Virus record (IMG/VR): IMGVR_UViG_3300030390_000232
Coordinates: 1-64,000 of that record
Reading direction: 5' to 3' (one strand)
Length of the DNA: 64,000 nucleotides
Source: a virus
Below the pieces are notes generated by a model. The model made no database searches. It saw only the letters and a program-made list of their open reading frames with translations, and was not told the DNA's origin. Below are positions 42,837 to 51,265 of the stretch, one piece after another (position 1 is the stretch's first letter; the number at the start of each line of letters is the position of its first letter). A program made the position numbers and the translations under genes.

Positions 42837-45157
42837 TATCGTCTCCCGTCTGGGCGCATATCAATACGGGGGTACCCGAGCTGCCACTTAACTCCTAAGT
42901 CCGTAGACTCGACTTTTAACGACATTTGTCGGCCACGCAAGCGCGTGTTTATGTGTGTGGTGTAAGGTTCTACAGTAATTGTAGTCCCCTGCACTACTGT
43001 GCCTGTGTTACTGCCACCTTCTGACGTTGGGGTGTTGTACCCAGAACCTGAGCTATCTAACGGGTTTAACGTCATATCTACGCTAGGAGAGCCTTGTGTA
43101 GACCCTTGAAACGTAATATCCGGCAACATACGCCATACAAACGCAAATTGGTGTCCGTCTTGCAAATCAAATTCAGAAGACGTAATAGAAGCAGTTATAG
43201 GTAACGTAGTAGTTGTCTCGCTATCATCTACCCCAAGTTCGTGGTCTACTAGGTTTTTAGTGTATGTAGCAGCTAGCGGGTAGCTACGAATACCCGAGTT
43301 CTCCCACGCAGTACGCGCCATAGTGCCGTGATACCATATGTTTTCTAAGTAGTTATACACCACATATAGATCATTGGTTGTAGACTCTGCGCTAGGGTAG
43401 AACCACCAAACCTCGTTAAACCCCTCGTTAGTTCCCGATACGACTTGCTGGGACTGACTAATCTCAAAGTTATCGAATACGTGCCTGTGTAGAGTAGAAG
43501 GTAGGGGTTTTACGTTGCCGTCGTAAGTGTAGAACTTATCTTTACCCATCCAAAACGCTATACCATTAGCGTAAGCAACGGCATTAGGGCCGCATATAGA
43601 CACGTTTTCACCTACTAACTGCGCGCCCCAACCCTCTAAACCGAGTAGTTGTAGGGAGTATAGAGCTGCATCTGTCCAGACAAGTATCTCTTGGCGGGCT
43701 TGTACACCCGTTATAATCTCACCACCTCTTGATAGTTTTATACTACCCGCTACGTTTGTAGTAGTAGGTGCCCAGTCACCAGCGTCTTCTTGGTCTGACC
43801 AACGTACTAGTAACGGGTCTATAGTATTCGTTGTGTCTAAATATGCTGTCGAGCCTAAACAAAACACAAACCGACTAATGTCTGATACCAGTACCCTGTT
43901 AGCCTTAGCGGGTACACTAAGTGAGTTAGCTCTACTTGATAGCAAAGTAGCACGTGTGGATAGACTGCCGTCACCATCCCAATAGAATAGTGGCCCACCT
44001 CTATAGTTCATAATGAGGTCTTCGCCAAAATTAGCTTGGCTCCATAAACGTATGTTAGATTCGGTGGTAAGCCCCGTCCCCCATGCGCCGCCGCTCCATA
44101 TACCTCCACCCCAGCCTTCTTGTGCGGTTTGCACCTCATCACCTGAATTGGTTTGGAACGTAGCCACTAAAGCCCCACCACCAAATGAAGTAGACGAGCT
44201 GGTAGCGTTATCCGCTGCTCCGCTAGAATCCACTATTGATACTGTATATGTATCGGCAAAAGAAAACGCTACTGGCTGCCCATCAGCTATGGTAATTGCG
44301 TTGGCGATAGTTATTGATGTTTGGTCAGCTACCGCAGTCACTACCTCACTGAACGCCGATGTATCTGTGTTGTTGCCTGTGATGGTCATCCCAATAGCTA
44401 TTGTGCCATCTGTGGGTGCATCAATGGTTACAGTTTGGCTGGCACTAACAGATACATCTATTGTGGTAGAGACTTGTTGGGACGCGTTGTAGGATATTTG
44501 GTATTCTTTGTTTATGTTGGCCTCTACAAGCCCATTAAAGTCACCAGATTTACCTGAAAACGTCACAAAATCATTGTTTGTATACCCGCGATTAGTGTCC
44601 ACAATACGTAGTAAATTACTAGCATTGTAGCTAATAGCCTTGTTAGAGTACGTAATAACTGCTTTGAAGTGTAATATAGCCCCTACCGCAAGGGTTTCGG
44701 CAGTGCCCGCGAACGTTATTTGTGTTGTTGAGGCCGCTGTTACGATCTGTGTAAATGAGTTACTGTCTGTATCTGTACCAGTAACAGTCATACCTGTACG
44801 AATATCACCTACTAAATTTTCAATAAGTACCGTATTGGCTGCGCTTATGGCGGTTTTTACTGTCGCAGAGGCTTGGTCAAGTGGAGTAACGTCATTGTAC
44901 TCGCCACCAGACTCTACATAGAACTTAGTGTTCGTACCAACACCTACATACAGCTTACTAGCTAGAGTACGCCAGCTACGTATAGAGCGAGAGATGCCGT
45001 TAAACACGTTATTAGATAGGCGCACCCACCCACCGATCTTTTCCGGCAAGCCTTTACGGAACCGTACTTTGTCGGAGTCGTGCCAGCCACCTTCAGTGCT
45101 GTAGCGTGTACCTTCTTTGTTTACACCGGGTTTTAGTTCTAACTTGCTTAATGGCAT
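42836..45157 (-). CDS. P22 gp10-like tail hub/DNA stabilisation protein with inserted repeats (773 aa)
   Basis: The outer parts (start MPLSKLELKPGVNKEGTRY, then GGWHDSDKVRFRKGLPEKIGG, and SGVIG-type propeller strands later such as ITGVQARQEILVWTDAALYS) match the family of P22 gp10, the hub that closes the portal channel under the head. P22 gp10 is about 470 residues; here two similar beta repeats (98-168 and 235-310, each with TGMT[VI]TG and a DTDS/NTDT turn) enlarge it. The repeats look like Ig-like or carbohydrate-contact modules. It sits at the tail end of the structural block, one base beside the fibre gene. Confidence 0.75.
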   Translation of the reverse strand: MPLSKLELKPGVNKEGTRYSTEGGWHDSDKVRFRKGLPEKIGGWVRLSNNVFNGISRSIRSWRTLASKLYVGVGTNTKFYVESGGEYNDVTPLDQASATVKTAISAANTVLIENLVGDIRTGMTVTGTDTDSNSFTQIVTAASTTQITFAGTAETLAVGAILHFKAVITYSNKAISYNASNLLRIVDTNRGYTNNDFVTFSGKSGDFNGLVEANINKEYQISYNASQQVSTTIDVSVSASQTVTIDAPTDGTIAIGMTITGNNTDTSAFSEVVTAVADQTSITIANAITIADGQPVAFSFADTYTVSIVDSSGAADNATSSSTSFGGGALVATFQTNSGDEVQTAQEGWGGGIWSGGAWGTGLTTESNIRLWSQANFGEDLIMNYRGGPLFYWDGDGSLSTRATLLSSRANSLSVPAKANRVLVSDISRFVFCLGSTAYLDTTNTIDPLLVRWSDQEDAGDWAPTTTNVAGSIKLSRGGEIITGVQARQEILVWTDAALYSLQLLGLEGWGAQLVGENVSICGPNAVAYANGIAFWMGKDKFYTYDGNVKPLPSTLHRHVFDNFEISQSQQVVSGTNEGFNEVWWFYPSAESTTNDLYVVYNYLENIWYHGTMARTAWENSGIRSYPLAATYTKNLVDHELGVDDSETTTTLPITASITSSEFDLQDGHQFAFVWRMLPDITFQGSTQGSPSVDMTLNPLDSSGSGYNTPTSEGGSNTGTVVQGTTITVEPYTTHINTRLRGRQMSLKVESTDLGVKWQLGYPRIDMRPDGRR

Positions 45158-45166
45158 TGCTACCTC

Positions 45167-45517
45167 TTAGTAAGACCACATCACAGGTTCAGTCCTGCGT
45201 ATGTCTACGTGAACAAAAGTCTTAGCGATGCCAATACCACTAAACCCTAACTCGAACGCTTTTTTAGCTAACAAGAATCTTTGCGCCCCACCGCTAACAC
45301 GTATATCTGCGGCAATGCCTTTACTGTGCATCCCCGGTGCGGCTTTCTTAGCCTCAATGGAATGCTTAGGGCTTCTGTACCCAGAGGTAATCGTAAACGA
45401 AAACCCACACGCTTCGCGTAACGAATCTAGCGCATGAATAAATTCATCCTGCATGTCATTCTCGCCAGTCTCTTGGCAATCGAACTCTTCGATCTTAAAG
45501 TATTTAAAATTACTCAT
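45167..45517 (-). CDS. M15-family peptidase, endolysin (116 aa)
   Basis: Zinc D-Ala-D-Ala carboxypeptidase/L-Ala-D-Glu-type endopeptidase fold (Peptidase_M15_3). Zinc ligands are visible: His64 and Asp71 in HSKGIAADI, and His103 in FVHVD; SGYRSPKHS is the usual loop before them. The length is normal. It should cut peptidoglycan cross-links at lysis. The ATG at 45517 overlaps the holin gene by eight bases; a GTG at 45535 is an alternative. There is no signal peptide, so a holin is needed, and the gene directly upstream supplies it. Confidence 0.9.
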   Translation of the reverse strand: MSNFKYFKIEEFDCQETGENDMQDEFIHALDSLREACGFSFTITSGYRSPKHSIEAKKAAPGMHSKGIAADIRVSGGAQRFLLAKKAFELGFSGIGIAKTFVHVDIRRTEPVMWSY

Positions 45518-45986
45518 CTGGTTTGTGACTCGCACCGAAGTAAAAAGAAGTTATGGCGGATACTACACCACCCATGTAGCCTAGGATTAGGCTCACTATA
45601 GTGTCGCTATTAGCATCAGGTGGCTGGATAGTAACAAGAAAAATATACCCAACAAACCCCACCAGAGCGACAAGAGCAACGACTCTCGGCGTCCAATCAC
45701 CTTTGTGTGCCTGTCTCGCATCTTTGACATCTTGAGCCTCCAAAGCAAATACATCGACTTCTAACTCTGCCATCTTCTTCTCGAAGTCTAACTCGGCCTT
45801 TTTAATCTCAACAAGCTGCTCAGGTGTGGCGGATTGCATCGCCGTCTCGATAGACTTAGCGTCTGACTTACAACCTAATACAGATGCAATTGCAGACGCC
45901 GCAGTGCCCCCAAGAGGGCCAGCTAGTGCCGTACCAAGTGTAGGGGCAACCGCCCCAATTAAGCCTTTTATAGCTTTAAAATTCAT
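45510..45986 (-). CDS. Holin of the GTA/3TM type (158 aa)
   Basis: The N-terminal Gly/Ala-rich hydrophobic hairpin (LIGAVAPTLGTALAGPLG), a charged helical middle (TPEQLVEIKKAELDFEKKM) and two C-terminal spans (VVALVALVGFVGYIFLV and IVSLILGYMGGVVSAIT) follow the pattern of the three-span holins first named from gene transfer agents. It would open the inner membrane to let the M15 peptidase out. It overlaps that gene by eight bases. The tail GASHKPDE is charged, as expected. Confidence 0.85.
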   Translation of the reverse strand: MNFKAIKGLIGAVAPTLGTALAGPLGGTAASAIASVLGCKSDAKSIETAMQSATPEQLVEIKKAELDFEKKMAELEVDVFALEAQDVKDARQAHKGDWTPRVVALVALVGFVGYIFLVTIQPPDANSDTIVSLILGYMGGVVSAITSFYFGASHKPDE

Positions 45987-45987
45987 T

Positions 45988-46152
45988 CTACTTACCTACT
46001 TTTTGCATGGCTGATTTATGTGCAGCAGAAAAACTTTTGCCGTTCTTCATTTCTTTACGCATAAAAGCCATATGCTTCGCTGTATGGTGTTCTTTATGCT
46101 TTTCTAGCGTTGTTTTTTGTCGCTTGGTTAGCCCTGATGTACGTTTACGCAT
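45988..46152 (-). CDS. Small basic His/Lys-rich protein (54 aa)
   Basis: Reads TSGLTKRQKTTLEKHKEHHT, then KHMAFMRKEM and GKSFSAAHKSAMQKVGK. The layout 'basic helix, HHT..HM..MR, GKSF..AHK.A..KVG' is one I remember from small proteins of both marine phages and large algal viruses, with no known function; this is recall only. Strongly basic, it could bind DNA in the capsid or act after injection. It lies one base from the holin gene. Confidence 0.6.
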   Translation of the reverse strand: MRKRTSGLTKRQKTTLEKHKEHHTAKHMAFMRKEMKNGKSFSAAHKSAMQKVGK

Positions 46153-46157
46153 GACAC

Positions 46158-46601
46158 CTACCCCAGTGGATTACTGTTGCTTTTTAGTGCGTTTAGTCTC
46201 GAACCAAGGCGCGTAATTTGCCCTTCAAGCCTTTCAATCGTGCTTTGAAGATTGCTAATTCGGCTTTTATTAACGCTAACGCCGCTTTCGATTTTGCTTG
46301 TATCTTGGCTTTGAAGCCCGCTAATACTGCCTTCAAGTCGTTCAATAGTTTGGTTAGCATTTTTAATTTGCCCCTCTAAGGTCGCTATAGTTGCTGAAAT
46401 ACGTCCAACATCGCTATTAGACTGTGTAACTTCTAAAGTAGTCAATCTACGTTCCATAACGCGGATTTCCTCAACATTATACAGTTCTGACATAGAACCT
46501 TCTAGTTGAGCCACCTTCTCTTCCATTGTAGCAAAAGTCATAGCTACACCACCTAAAGCGCCTGCTATGCCTATCCACGTGCTTATCTGTTCTGCGTTCA
46601 T
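46158..46601 (-). CDS. Membrane-anchored coiled-coil protein (147 aa)
   Basis: One N-terminal span (TWIGIAGALGGVAMTFATM) followed by about 110 residues of heptad-patterned coiled coil, with the segment TIERLEG twice (near 83 and 118). An inner-membrane anchor with a long periplasmic coiled coil is the design of i-spanins (Rz), which fuse the membranes at the end of lysis, and the gene sits beside holin and endolysin. No matching lipoprotein o-spanin was seen, so this role is inferred. Confidence 0.6.
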   Translation of the reverse strand: MNAEQISTWIGIAGALGGVAMTFATMEEKVAQLEGSMSELYNVEEIRVMERRLTTLEVTQSNSDVGRISATIATLEGQIKNANQTIERLEGSISGLQSQDTSKIESGVSVNKSRISNLQSTIERLEGQITRLGSRLNALKSNSNPLG

Positions 46602-47383
46602 TATGGAAATACCTCAAGTCCGGGGTCAGGAAAGTACCCCTGCTCTATGTTTAGATTATCTGTCCAAAATTCATTCTCTACGCCTACAGTTATACCATTC
46701 CAAGCTAAGTTGAGTTGGTTTACGTATAGGTCGTCAATACTTACCGCAGCAGTATCATAAAATGCTTGGACAGTACCGGATGCCTGTGTGCTAAACGTAG
46801 TCGCTTCAATTATCGCACCTTCGTACTGTTCAAGCATATTCTTCGTTCGTGATGCTACTACCATACCTTCTATGCTTGCAGCGTAAGCATCTCGCGTTTC
46901 TTGCTTGATTTCGCGTAGGTCGTTATCAGTAGCGTACTTCTCCATTCCGATCTTAGTTGACTCGTCGGCAACTTCAATCTCTGCTGCAATAGCGGTAACA
47001 GCGGCCATCTCTCGCGCTTCGTCTACCATCGTATTTTTCTTATGGTCGAACTCTACCTGCTGTGCAAGTATTTGGTCTTGTATCAGCAAACCAGTGAGGT
47101 GCTCTTGAGTGGATTCGGCAAGGGCAGTAGCATAGGCAGCATTGAATGCGTCCAGTTGACCCTGTGTGACGTGGTACTCGTGCCCAGTGTCAGGGTCAAC
47201 AATAGTAGTGTTACCACTAACCATGTTAGCGGCCATTTGCGAAATAAAATTGTTTGCCTCCGGCCCTATAAGGCTATCTATGACGGCTGTATGGTTTTGG
47301 AGGTCTGTTTGACTTCTCACGGTAGATGAGAGGCTGATCAGGAACCCTATCAGGGCGATGTTTATAAAACGTGTACGCATCAT
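46601..47383 (-). CDS. Exported or membrane-anchored helical protein (260 aa)
   Basis: Hydrophobic signal or anchor near the N-terminus (FINIALIGFLISLSSTV) with possible cleavage after VRSQ. The rest is mostly long helices rich in Ala, Glu and Thr (TMVDEAREMAAVTAIAAEIE). It overlaps the previous gene by about 110 bases in a different frame, which suggests an old, fixed pair. Start at ATG 47383, with GGA nearby; 47380 is possible. The function is unknown; a role in the envelope at lysis or as a virion protein is suggested by its neighbours. Confidence 0.55.
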   Translation of the reverse strand: MMRTRFINIALIGFLISLSSTVRSQTDLQNHTAVIDSLIGPEANNFISQMAANMVSGNTTIVDPDTGHEYHVTQGQLDAFNAAYATALAESTQEHLTGLLIQDQILAQQVEFDHKKNTMVDEAREMAAVTAIAAEIEVADESTKIGMEKYATDNDLREIKQETRDAYAASIEGMVVASRTKNMLEQYEGAIIEATTFSTQASGTVQAFYDTAAVSIDDLYVNQLNLAWNGITVGVENEFWTDNLNIEQGYFPDPGLEVFP

Positions 47384-47816
47384 TTCCAATTAATCCTTGG
47401 TTAGTAGGACACGGAGTCCCAGATTCAAATAAAGCCCACCACACCCTATGATCTTGGCACATAACGCTAACGGCAGCAACCTTTAGACCTAGAGCTTGTA
47501 GCTGCTTAGACAGCTTTAATCGCTCACAATTCTCGTCTTTTATTGGGCTACCAATAGCTATACCAAACATCTGTGTTTGAACACCAGCACTACCAGAAAA
47601 CACACATACGTCTTGGTTGTAGCTTGGGCCACTCGGGGCAACAGCGGTATTGACCGGCGTACCCTCTTGAGTGACTGTTGTCGTTGTTCGATTGTCTATT
47701 GTTTCAGCAGATTGCTGGTTGTTAGAGCCAAAGTCCCCAACGCTAGCATCTTGGGCTTCTTGGGCGTTAGACGAGCTTGGTAATAATACTAATGCCGCCA
47801 GTAATAACAACCGCAT
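47274..47816 (-). CDS. Exported Cys-containing protein (180 aa)
   Basis: Sec signal peptide (MRLLLLAALVLLPSSSNAQE, cleavage after NAQ or SNA). The mature protein has a disordered Thr/Ser-rich start, then QDVCVFSGSAGVQTQMFGIA, DENCERLKLSKQLQALGLKV, VMCQDHRVWWALF and TPCP: four cysteines suited to two disulphides. I recall this pattern from other marine phages, next to the same helical partner gene, without a known function. The C-terminal end is basic. It overlaps the XhlA-like gene by 50 bases. Confidence 0.6.
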   Translation of the reverse strand: MRLLLLAALVLLPSSSNAQEAQDASVGDFGSNNQQSAETIDNRTTTTVTQEGTPVNTAVAPSGPSYNQDVCVFSGSAGVQTQMFGIAIGSPIKDENCERLKLSKQLQALGLKVAAVSVMCQDHRVWWALFESGTPCPTNQGLIGNDAYTFYKHRPDRVPDQPLIYREKSNRPPKPYSRHR

Positions 47817-47967
47817 ACAGCCCCCAAATCATATTCTCTAAACGTACAAACTTCTTAGACCCAGAAGCAAGTTCTTCCTTAATATACGCGTATTTTAAAT
47901 TACACTCTGCTTCGTGTTTTTCAATACCTGCTACTGCTTCTGCCAGCATTTCCTTCTGCGTTGCCAT
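47767..47967 (-). CDS. XhlA-like small membrane protein (66 aa)
   Basis: Charged helical N-terminal part (MLAEAVAGIEKHEAECNLKY, then SKKFVRLEN) and one C-terminal span (MIWGLYAVVITGGISIITKLV). This design matches haemolysin XhlA-type proteins, which help holins in phage lysis. It lies at the head of the exported/lysis block, eight bases after the preceding gene. Confidence 0.65.
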   Translation of the reverse strand: MATQKEMLAEAVAGIEKHEAECNLKYAYIKEELASGSKKFVRLENMIWGLYAVVITGGISIITKLV

Positions 47968-47975
47968 TACTACCT

Positions 47976-48425
47976 CTACAATATGTTTAAAGTTACGATA
48001 ATACCGTCATGCCCTTCGATAGGAAGGCCCACTTCGGCGTTAAATAAATCTTCTCTGCCAAAACTCGCAAGTAAGAAATCATACATTGGAGTGTTTGTTT
48101 TTACATGCCCTTTTATGGCTGTAATGTCTAAGTCCCGTAATACCTTACAAAAGGAATCACCAGACAGTATAAATGCTTTGTTGTCGCCCACTATCACGTT
48201 TGTGCAGTGGTACGCTCGGTTCTTAACTATACCTGTTGTGTAGCCCACAACTTCGCCGTCTTTAGTTATCTCTGCGGTAAGTTTATTTTCGCACGCGTGT
48301 ACGAACATACGCTTTATAGTGCCAAAGTCTGACTTTGTATTGGTATCTATAACGTCTTTGTTTTCGGCGTATAGCTGCTCTAACTTCACTAGGTCAACTG
48401 CGTTAACTATTGTAGTGCTAAACAT
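47976..48425 (-). CDS. Hypothetical, possibly acyltransferase-like protein (149 aa)
   Basis: An alpha/beta pattern with LTAEITKDGEVVGYTTGIV and a following NRAYHCTNVIVGD strand is reminiscent of GNAT-like folds, but no CoA-binding turn is clear. It starts in the end of the fibre-associated gene (8-base overlap). It may modify a fibre or be a structural accessory; function unassigned. Confidence 0.5.
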   Translation of the reverse strand: MFSTTIVNAVDLVKLEQLYAENKDVIDTNTKSDFGTIKRMFVHACENKLTAEITKDGEVVGYTTGIVKNRAYHCTNVIVGDNKAFILSGDSFCKVLRDLDITAIKGHVKTNTPMYDFLLASFGREDLFNAEVGLPIEGHDGIIVTLNIL

Positions 48426-48885
48426 TGAACGTCACCGTCAGGGAAGCGCCGTCTGTGCCGCCAAATAATGATACTGCGCCTACGGCATTACCTGACCATT
48501 GCGCATAGTTAACGGTGCCGAATACCACTTTTTGGAAGGTAAGGGCGCTCATATTAACACTGCCTAAAGGTGTTGCTACAGACGTTATTGATGTGGCTGA
48601 TAGATTTTCGTCTGGGTCGGCCACGGCGAATATAAATGAAGGATCGAGGTTCTGTGTGCGGAGGGTGTGTACAGTGTAGTTAGCGCCGTCAACTGTCACG
48701 TGGTTGGGGGATAGGCTACCTAAGAACTGAGCTGCCTCAAGCGATTCATCAGATAACACCTGAAATGGCACTCTAGCAAACCCATAGTAGAAACCCGATT
48801 TTGCGTTAGTAACACCCACAGTCATAGTGGAGACATTAGGCCCACTCGATGCGCCACCCACCATCATTATAGCGCCAGAAGACAT
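48418..48885 (-). CDS. Fibre-associated structural protein (155 aa)
   Basis: Ser/Gly/Thr-rich, beta-type protein (VGGASSGPNVSTMTVGVTNA, then DGASLTVTF at the end). It directly follows the fibre-like gene with a one-base overlap, and probably forms part of the same appendage or its tip. No motif was seen. Confidence 0.55.
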   Translation of the reverse strand: MSSGAIMMVGGASSGPNVSTMTVGVTNAKSGFYYGFARVPFQVLSDESLEAAQFLGSLSPNHVTVDGANYTVHTLRTQNLDPSFIFAVADPDENLSATSITSVATPLGSVNMSALTFQKVVFGTVNYAQWSGNAVGAVSLFGGTDGASLTVTFNV

Positions 48886-49832
48886 TAACTAACGCCTCCA
48901 CCAAAGATGACGTATAGGTTAGCTGCTACACATACGATCTCGGCTACGCCACCCTGTACAATGGTTCTGTCAGTGCTCGCGTCACCCGGAGTGTAAGCTG
49001 CACCTGAACACAGGGCTATAACATCGTCAGTACCGCCGGATTCGATAGTAATATCAGCCGTTGCATGGGCGTTAACAATAACCCAAGTAGAGCCAACAGG
49101 GATGGCCACTGTAGCTGCGTCAGGTAGAGTGTACGTAGTGTCTCCACTAGCTGTGGATATAATTCTTTGCCCGACAAGTGCTGTCATTGCCGTGGCATCT
49201 TTGTTACCACTAGCAGATACACTTACCGTAGGTGATCCTGTAATCCCACCAGTAGCAGTTGTAACACCTGTAACAGCTAACGTGCCCGCTATGGCTGTGT
49301 TGCCATCTGAACCAGCTACGGTAAACTTGTTTGTATTTACTGCTACATTTCCAGTAACACCTAATGTACTAGCCATGGTTACTGCACCAGTAACATCTAG
49401 TGTGCCGCCCATTGTGGCGTTACCTGCGGTGCTAGTACCTGCTTCTTTAACATCTGCGCCGTCACAATACAGGATAGCGGTTTTGCCGTTAGGTACAACT
49501 ACCCCTGCGTCATTAGCGGTCTTTACAGTTACCGTCTGTCCGCCGGTAGTAGCGTTGTTAATGACCCACATCTTGGCTAGGTCAGGAACGATTATGTTAG
49601 AGTTAGACCCTAAAGTACCAGAAGTTAGTCTGATTATCGCATGTCTTGACTGGCAGGAAGTACCCGTTGTATTGGTAGTTAGAGTAGTATCGCCGGTTAT
49701 AGCAATACTTACATAGCCCGCAATAGCTTCTTCTAACATGTCGGTTAATTGGGTATTTATAAGGTCACCCCAAGTACCGGACGCGTCACCTGCTGCTGGT
49801 TTTACAAGACCTAGCTTAGTTGTATGTGCCAT
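48885..49832 (-). CDS. Tail fibre-like protein (315 aa)
   Basis: The N-terminal region MAHTTKLGLVKPAAGDASGT followed by WGDLINTQLTDMLEEAI is a typical phage fibre base. The middle repeats TVAGSDGN/TLDVTGAVTMAST/TLAVTGVTTATGG form a beta-helical or trimeric shaft. The C-terminal part (TYTLPDAATVAIPVGSTWVI) resembles fibre tips. It lies between the adaptor genes and the lysis block, whereas the other fibre (41265) is near the tail hub. Confidence 0.75.
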   Translation of the reverse strand: MAHTTKLGLVKPAAGDASGTWGDLINTQLTDMLEEAIAGYVSIAITGDTTLTTNTTGTSCQSRHAIIRLTSGTLGSNSNIIVPDLAKMWVINNATTGGQTVTVKTANDAGVVVPNGKTAILYCDGADVKEAGTSTAGNATMGGTLDVTGAVTMASTLGVTGNVAVNTNKFTVAGSDGNTAIAGTLAVTGVTTATGGITGSPTVSVSASGNKDATAMTALVGQRIISTASGDTTYTLPDAATVAIPVGSTWVIVNAHATADITIESGGTDDVIALCSGAAYTPGDASTDRTIVQGGVAEIVCVAANLYVIFGGGVS

Positions 49833-50245
49833 TATTCAATCCTAATTATTGCTGTAGTCGCGCTCGCGGCAGGGAAATTAACCGCAAACGTGCTGTTAGA
49901 TGATGTTTTGTCTGAGCCGAAGTTTAACACAGCTACAGCTATACCGCCGTCCACGTATAGTAACGCCCCGTTTGCGGTTATAGAGGAACTAGCCCACTCT
50001 ACGTCTGTTAGGTCTACGTAGGCTGTAGTGCCACTTGAAGTGGGGGTACCTTTAGTTACTACCTTACCTGTAGCGTCGTACCCTGTGCCCGAGGCTTCGC
50101 CTGTAGCGGTGTACGCTGTAGTGGCGGCACCTAAATCAGCGGCGCTAGTGTATAAAGCTATCTTTAAAGTAACTGAATCAAAGTCTAAGTCACCTTTAAG
50201 AAGGGCTAACTTAGCTGATGTGGTCATTATTTGTGTAATAGCCAT
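49832..50245 (-). CDS. Hypothetical structural protein (137 aa)
   Basis: Beta-rich protein with LKIALYTSAADLGAATTAY, TATGEASGTGYDATGK and YVDLTDVEWASSS, a set of segments common in phage tail-region proteins of unknown role. One-base overlap with the fibre gene. It is likely a minor tail or fibre-base component. Confidence 0.6.
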   Translation of the reverse strand: MAITQIMTTSAKLALLKGDLDFDSVTLKIALYTSAADLGAATTAYTATGEASGTGYDATGKVVTKGTPTSSGTTAYVDLTDVEWASSSITANGALLYVDGGIAVAVLNFGSDKTSSNSTFAVNFPAASATTAIIRIE

Positions 50246-50246
50246 C

Positions 50247-50924
50247 TTACGCTGCTCCTACCGGCGCGGGTGCAGATGCAACGCGATACGCATCTTTGTT
50301 AACTTTACCTCGATATAGATCAAGCAGCTTTAATGACGTCATGTACTGCTTATCGTACATAGCTTGTATGTCTTGCTCCGCTTTCATAAATACGCCCGCT
50401 TCCACTAGCGCACCGTTAAGTAGAACGCTGTCAAAATTGCTAGACAACCACGTAGTACCGCTAGTAGCACCCGCTGTAAGGGACGCTGGGTAGGCTTTAT
50501 AGGTGTGTATTAGAGATAGGGCGTTACTCGGGGTAGGCGCTACGGCAAGAAATAGTGTATTGGCTGCGCCACCATAAGTATTTTCACCGTACTGCGCGTA
50601 GTATACAGGGTCGCCTGTAGTATCTTGGTCGGGGTATGCCTCTAATAAGAAACTATTGTCTTTCTCTATCAGGTACGTAATAACGTTGTTAGCATCTTTT
50701 GTAGCAAGGCTAACAGTACTTAAGTATCCGCTAGGCACTTCTTCTAGTGGGTTACCTACGGATAGGCTAGCTGAACTATCTGTAAACGTGCCAGAAGGTA
50801 GGTCAATAGCCGTGTATATAGCTTGCTCTGCTTTGGATATAAACAAATCTAGCTGAGTATCCGTAAACGTGTTCTCAGTAATATCAGCGATGTTATCCCT
50901 CACCTGCTGTAATGTCATACTCAT
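50247..50924 (-). CDS. Head-tail adaptor-like protein (225 aa)
   Basis: Mostly helical N-terminal and C-terminal parts (TLQQVRDNIADITENTF; FDSVLLNGALVEAGVFMKAE, then YDKQYMTSLKLLDLYRGK) around a beta region. This helical-beta-helical design and its place after the capsid block fit a connector or tail adaptor of the gp6/gp4-like kind. The identity is not certain. It overlaps the zinc-ribbon gene by four bases. Confidence 0.55.
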   Translation of the reverse strand: MSMTLQQVRDNIADITENTFTDTQLDLFISKAEQAIYTAIDLPSGTFTDSSASLSVGNPLEEVPSGYLSTVSLATKDANNVITYLIEKDNSFLLEAYPDQDTTGDPVYYAQYGENTYGGAANTLFLAVAPTPSNALSLIHTYKAYPASLTAGATSGTTWLSSNFDSVLLNGALVEAGVFMKAEQDIQAMYDKQYMTSLKLLDLYRGKVNKDAYRVASAPAPVGAA

Positions 50925-51262
50925 GTTGTCACCGTTACTGTGCCTATCTTGGCATTACCTACTAATGTATTGGGTATGTCTATGTTGTTGCCCCCACCTA
51001 CAGGTCTAAAGCCGTACTGTGTAACTCTACTCGCAGCCGTGGCGTTGTCTGGGCGTGGGTTACGTAGCGCCTGTGGGTCGTTTACTATAACCTCACCTAG
51101 CTTATTCTGTGGGTGATCCGGCTCCCAACAAGAGGGGCATACCATTAAATGTGTGTTCTTACTCTTAATGACAAGAGCTTTTAGCTTTTTAAGCCTGTAC
51201 TGAAACCCGCAACGGTCGCATATAGCGATAGCTCGTTTGGAGGAAGCAAATTTGTTTCCCAT
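50921..51262 (-). CDS. Zinc-ribbon protein in the adaptor block (113 aa)
   Basis: CDRC (residues 15-18) and CPSC (about 42-45) form a zinc ribbon with the basic stretch LKKLKALVIKSK between them. The C-terminal half is Asn/Thr/Val-rich and may be extended. Similar small zinc-ribbon proteins occur among head-tail genes of marine phages. It may be a minor structural or assembly protein. Confidence 0.6.
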   Translation of the reverse strand: MGNKFASSKRAIAICDRCGFQYRLKKLKALVIKSKNTHLMVCPSCWEPDHPQNKLGEVIVNDPQALRNPRPDNATAASRVTQYGFRPVGGGNNIDIPNTLVGNAKIGTVTVTT

Positions 51263-51265
51263 AAG

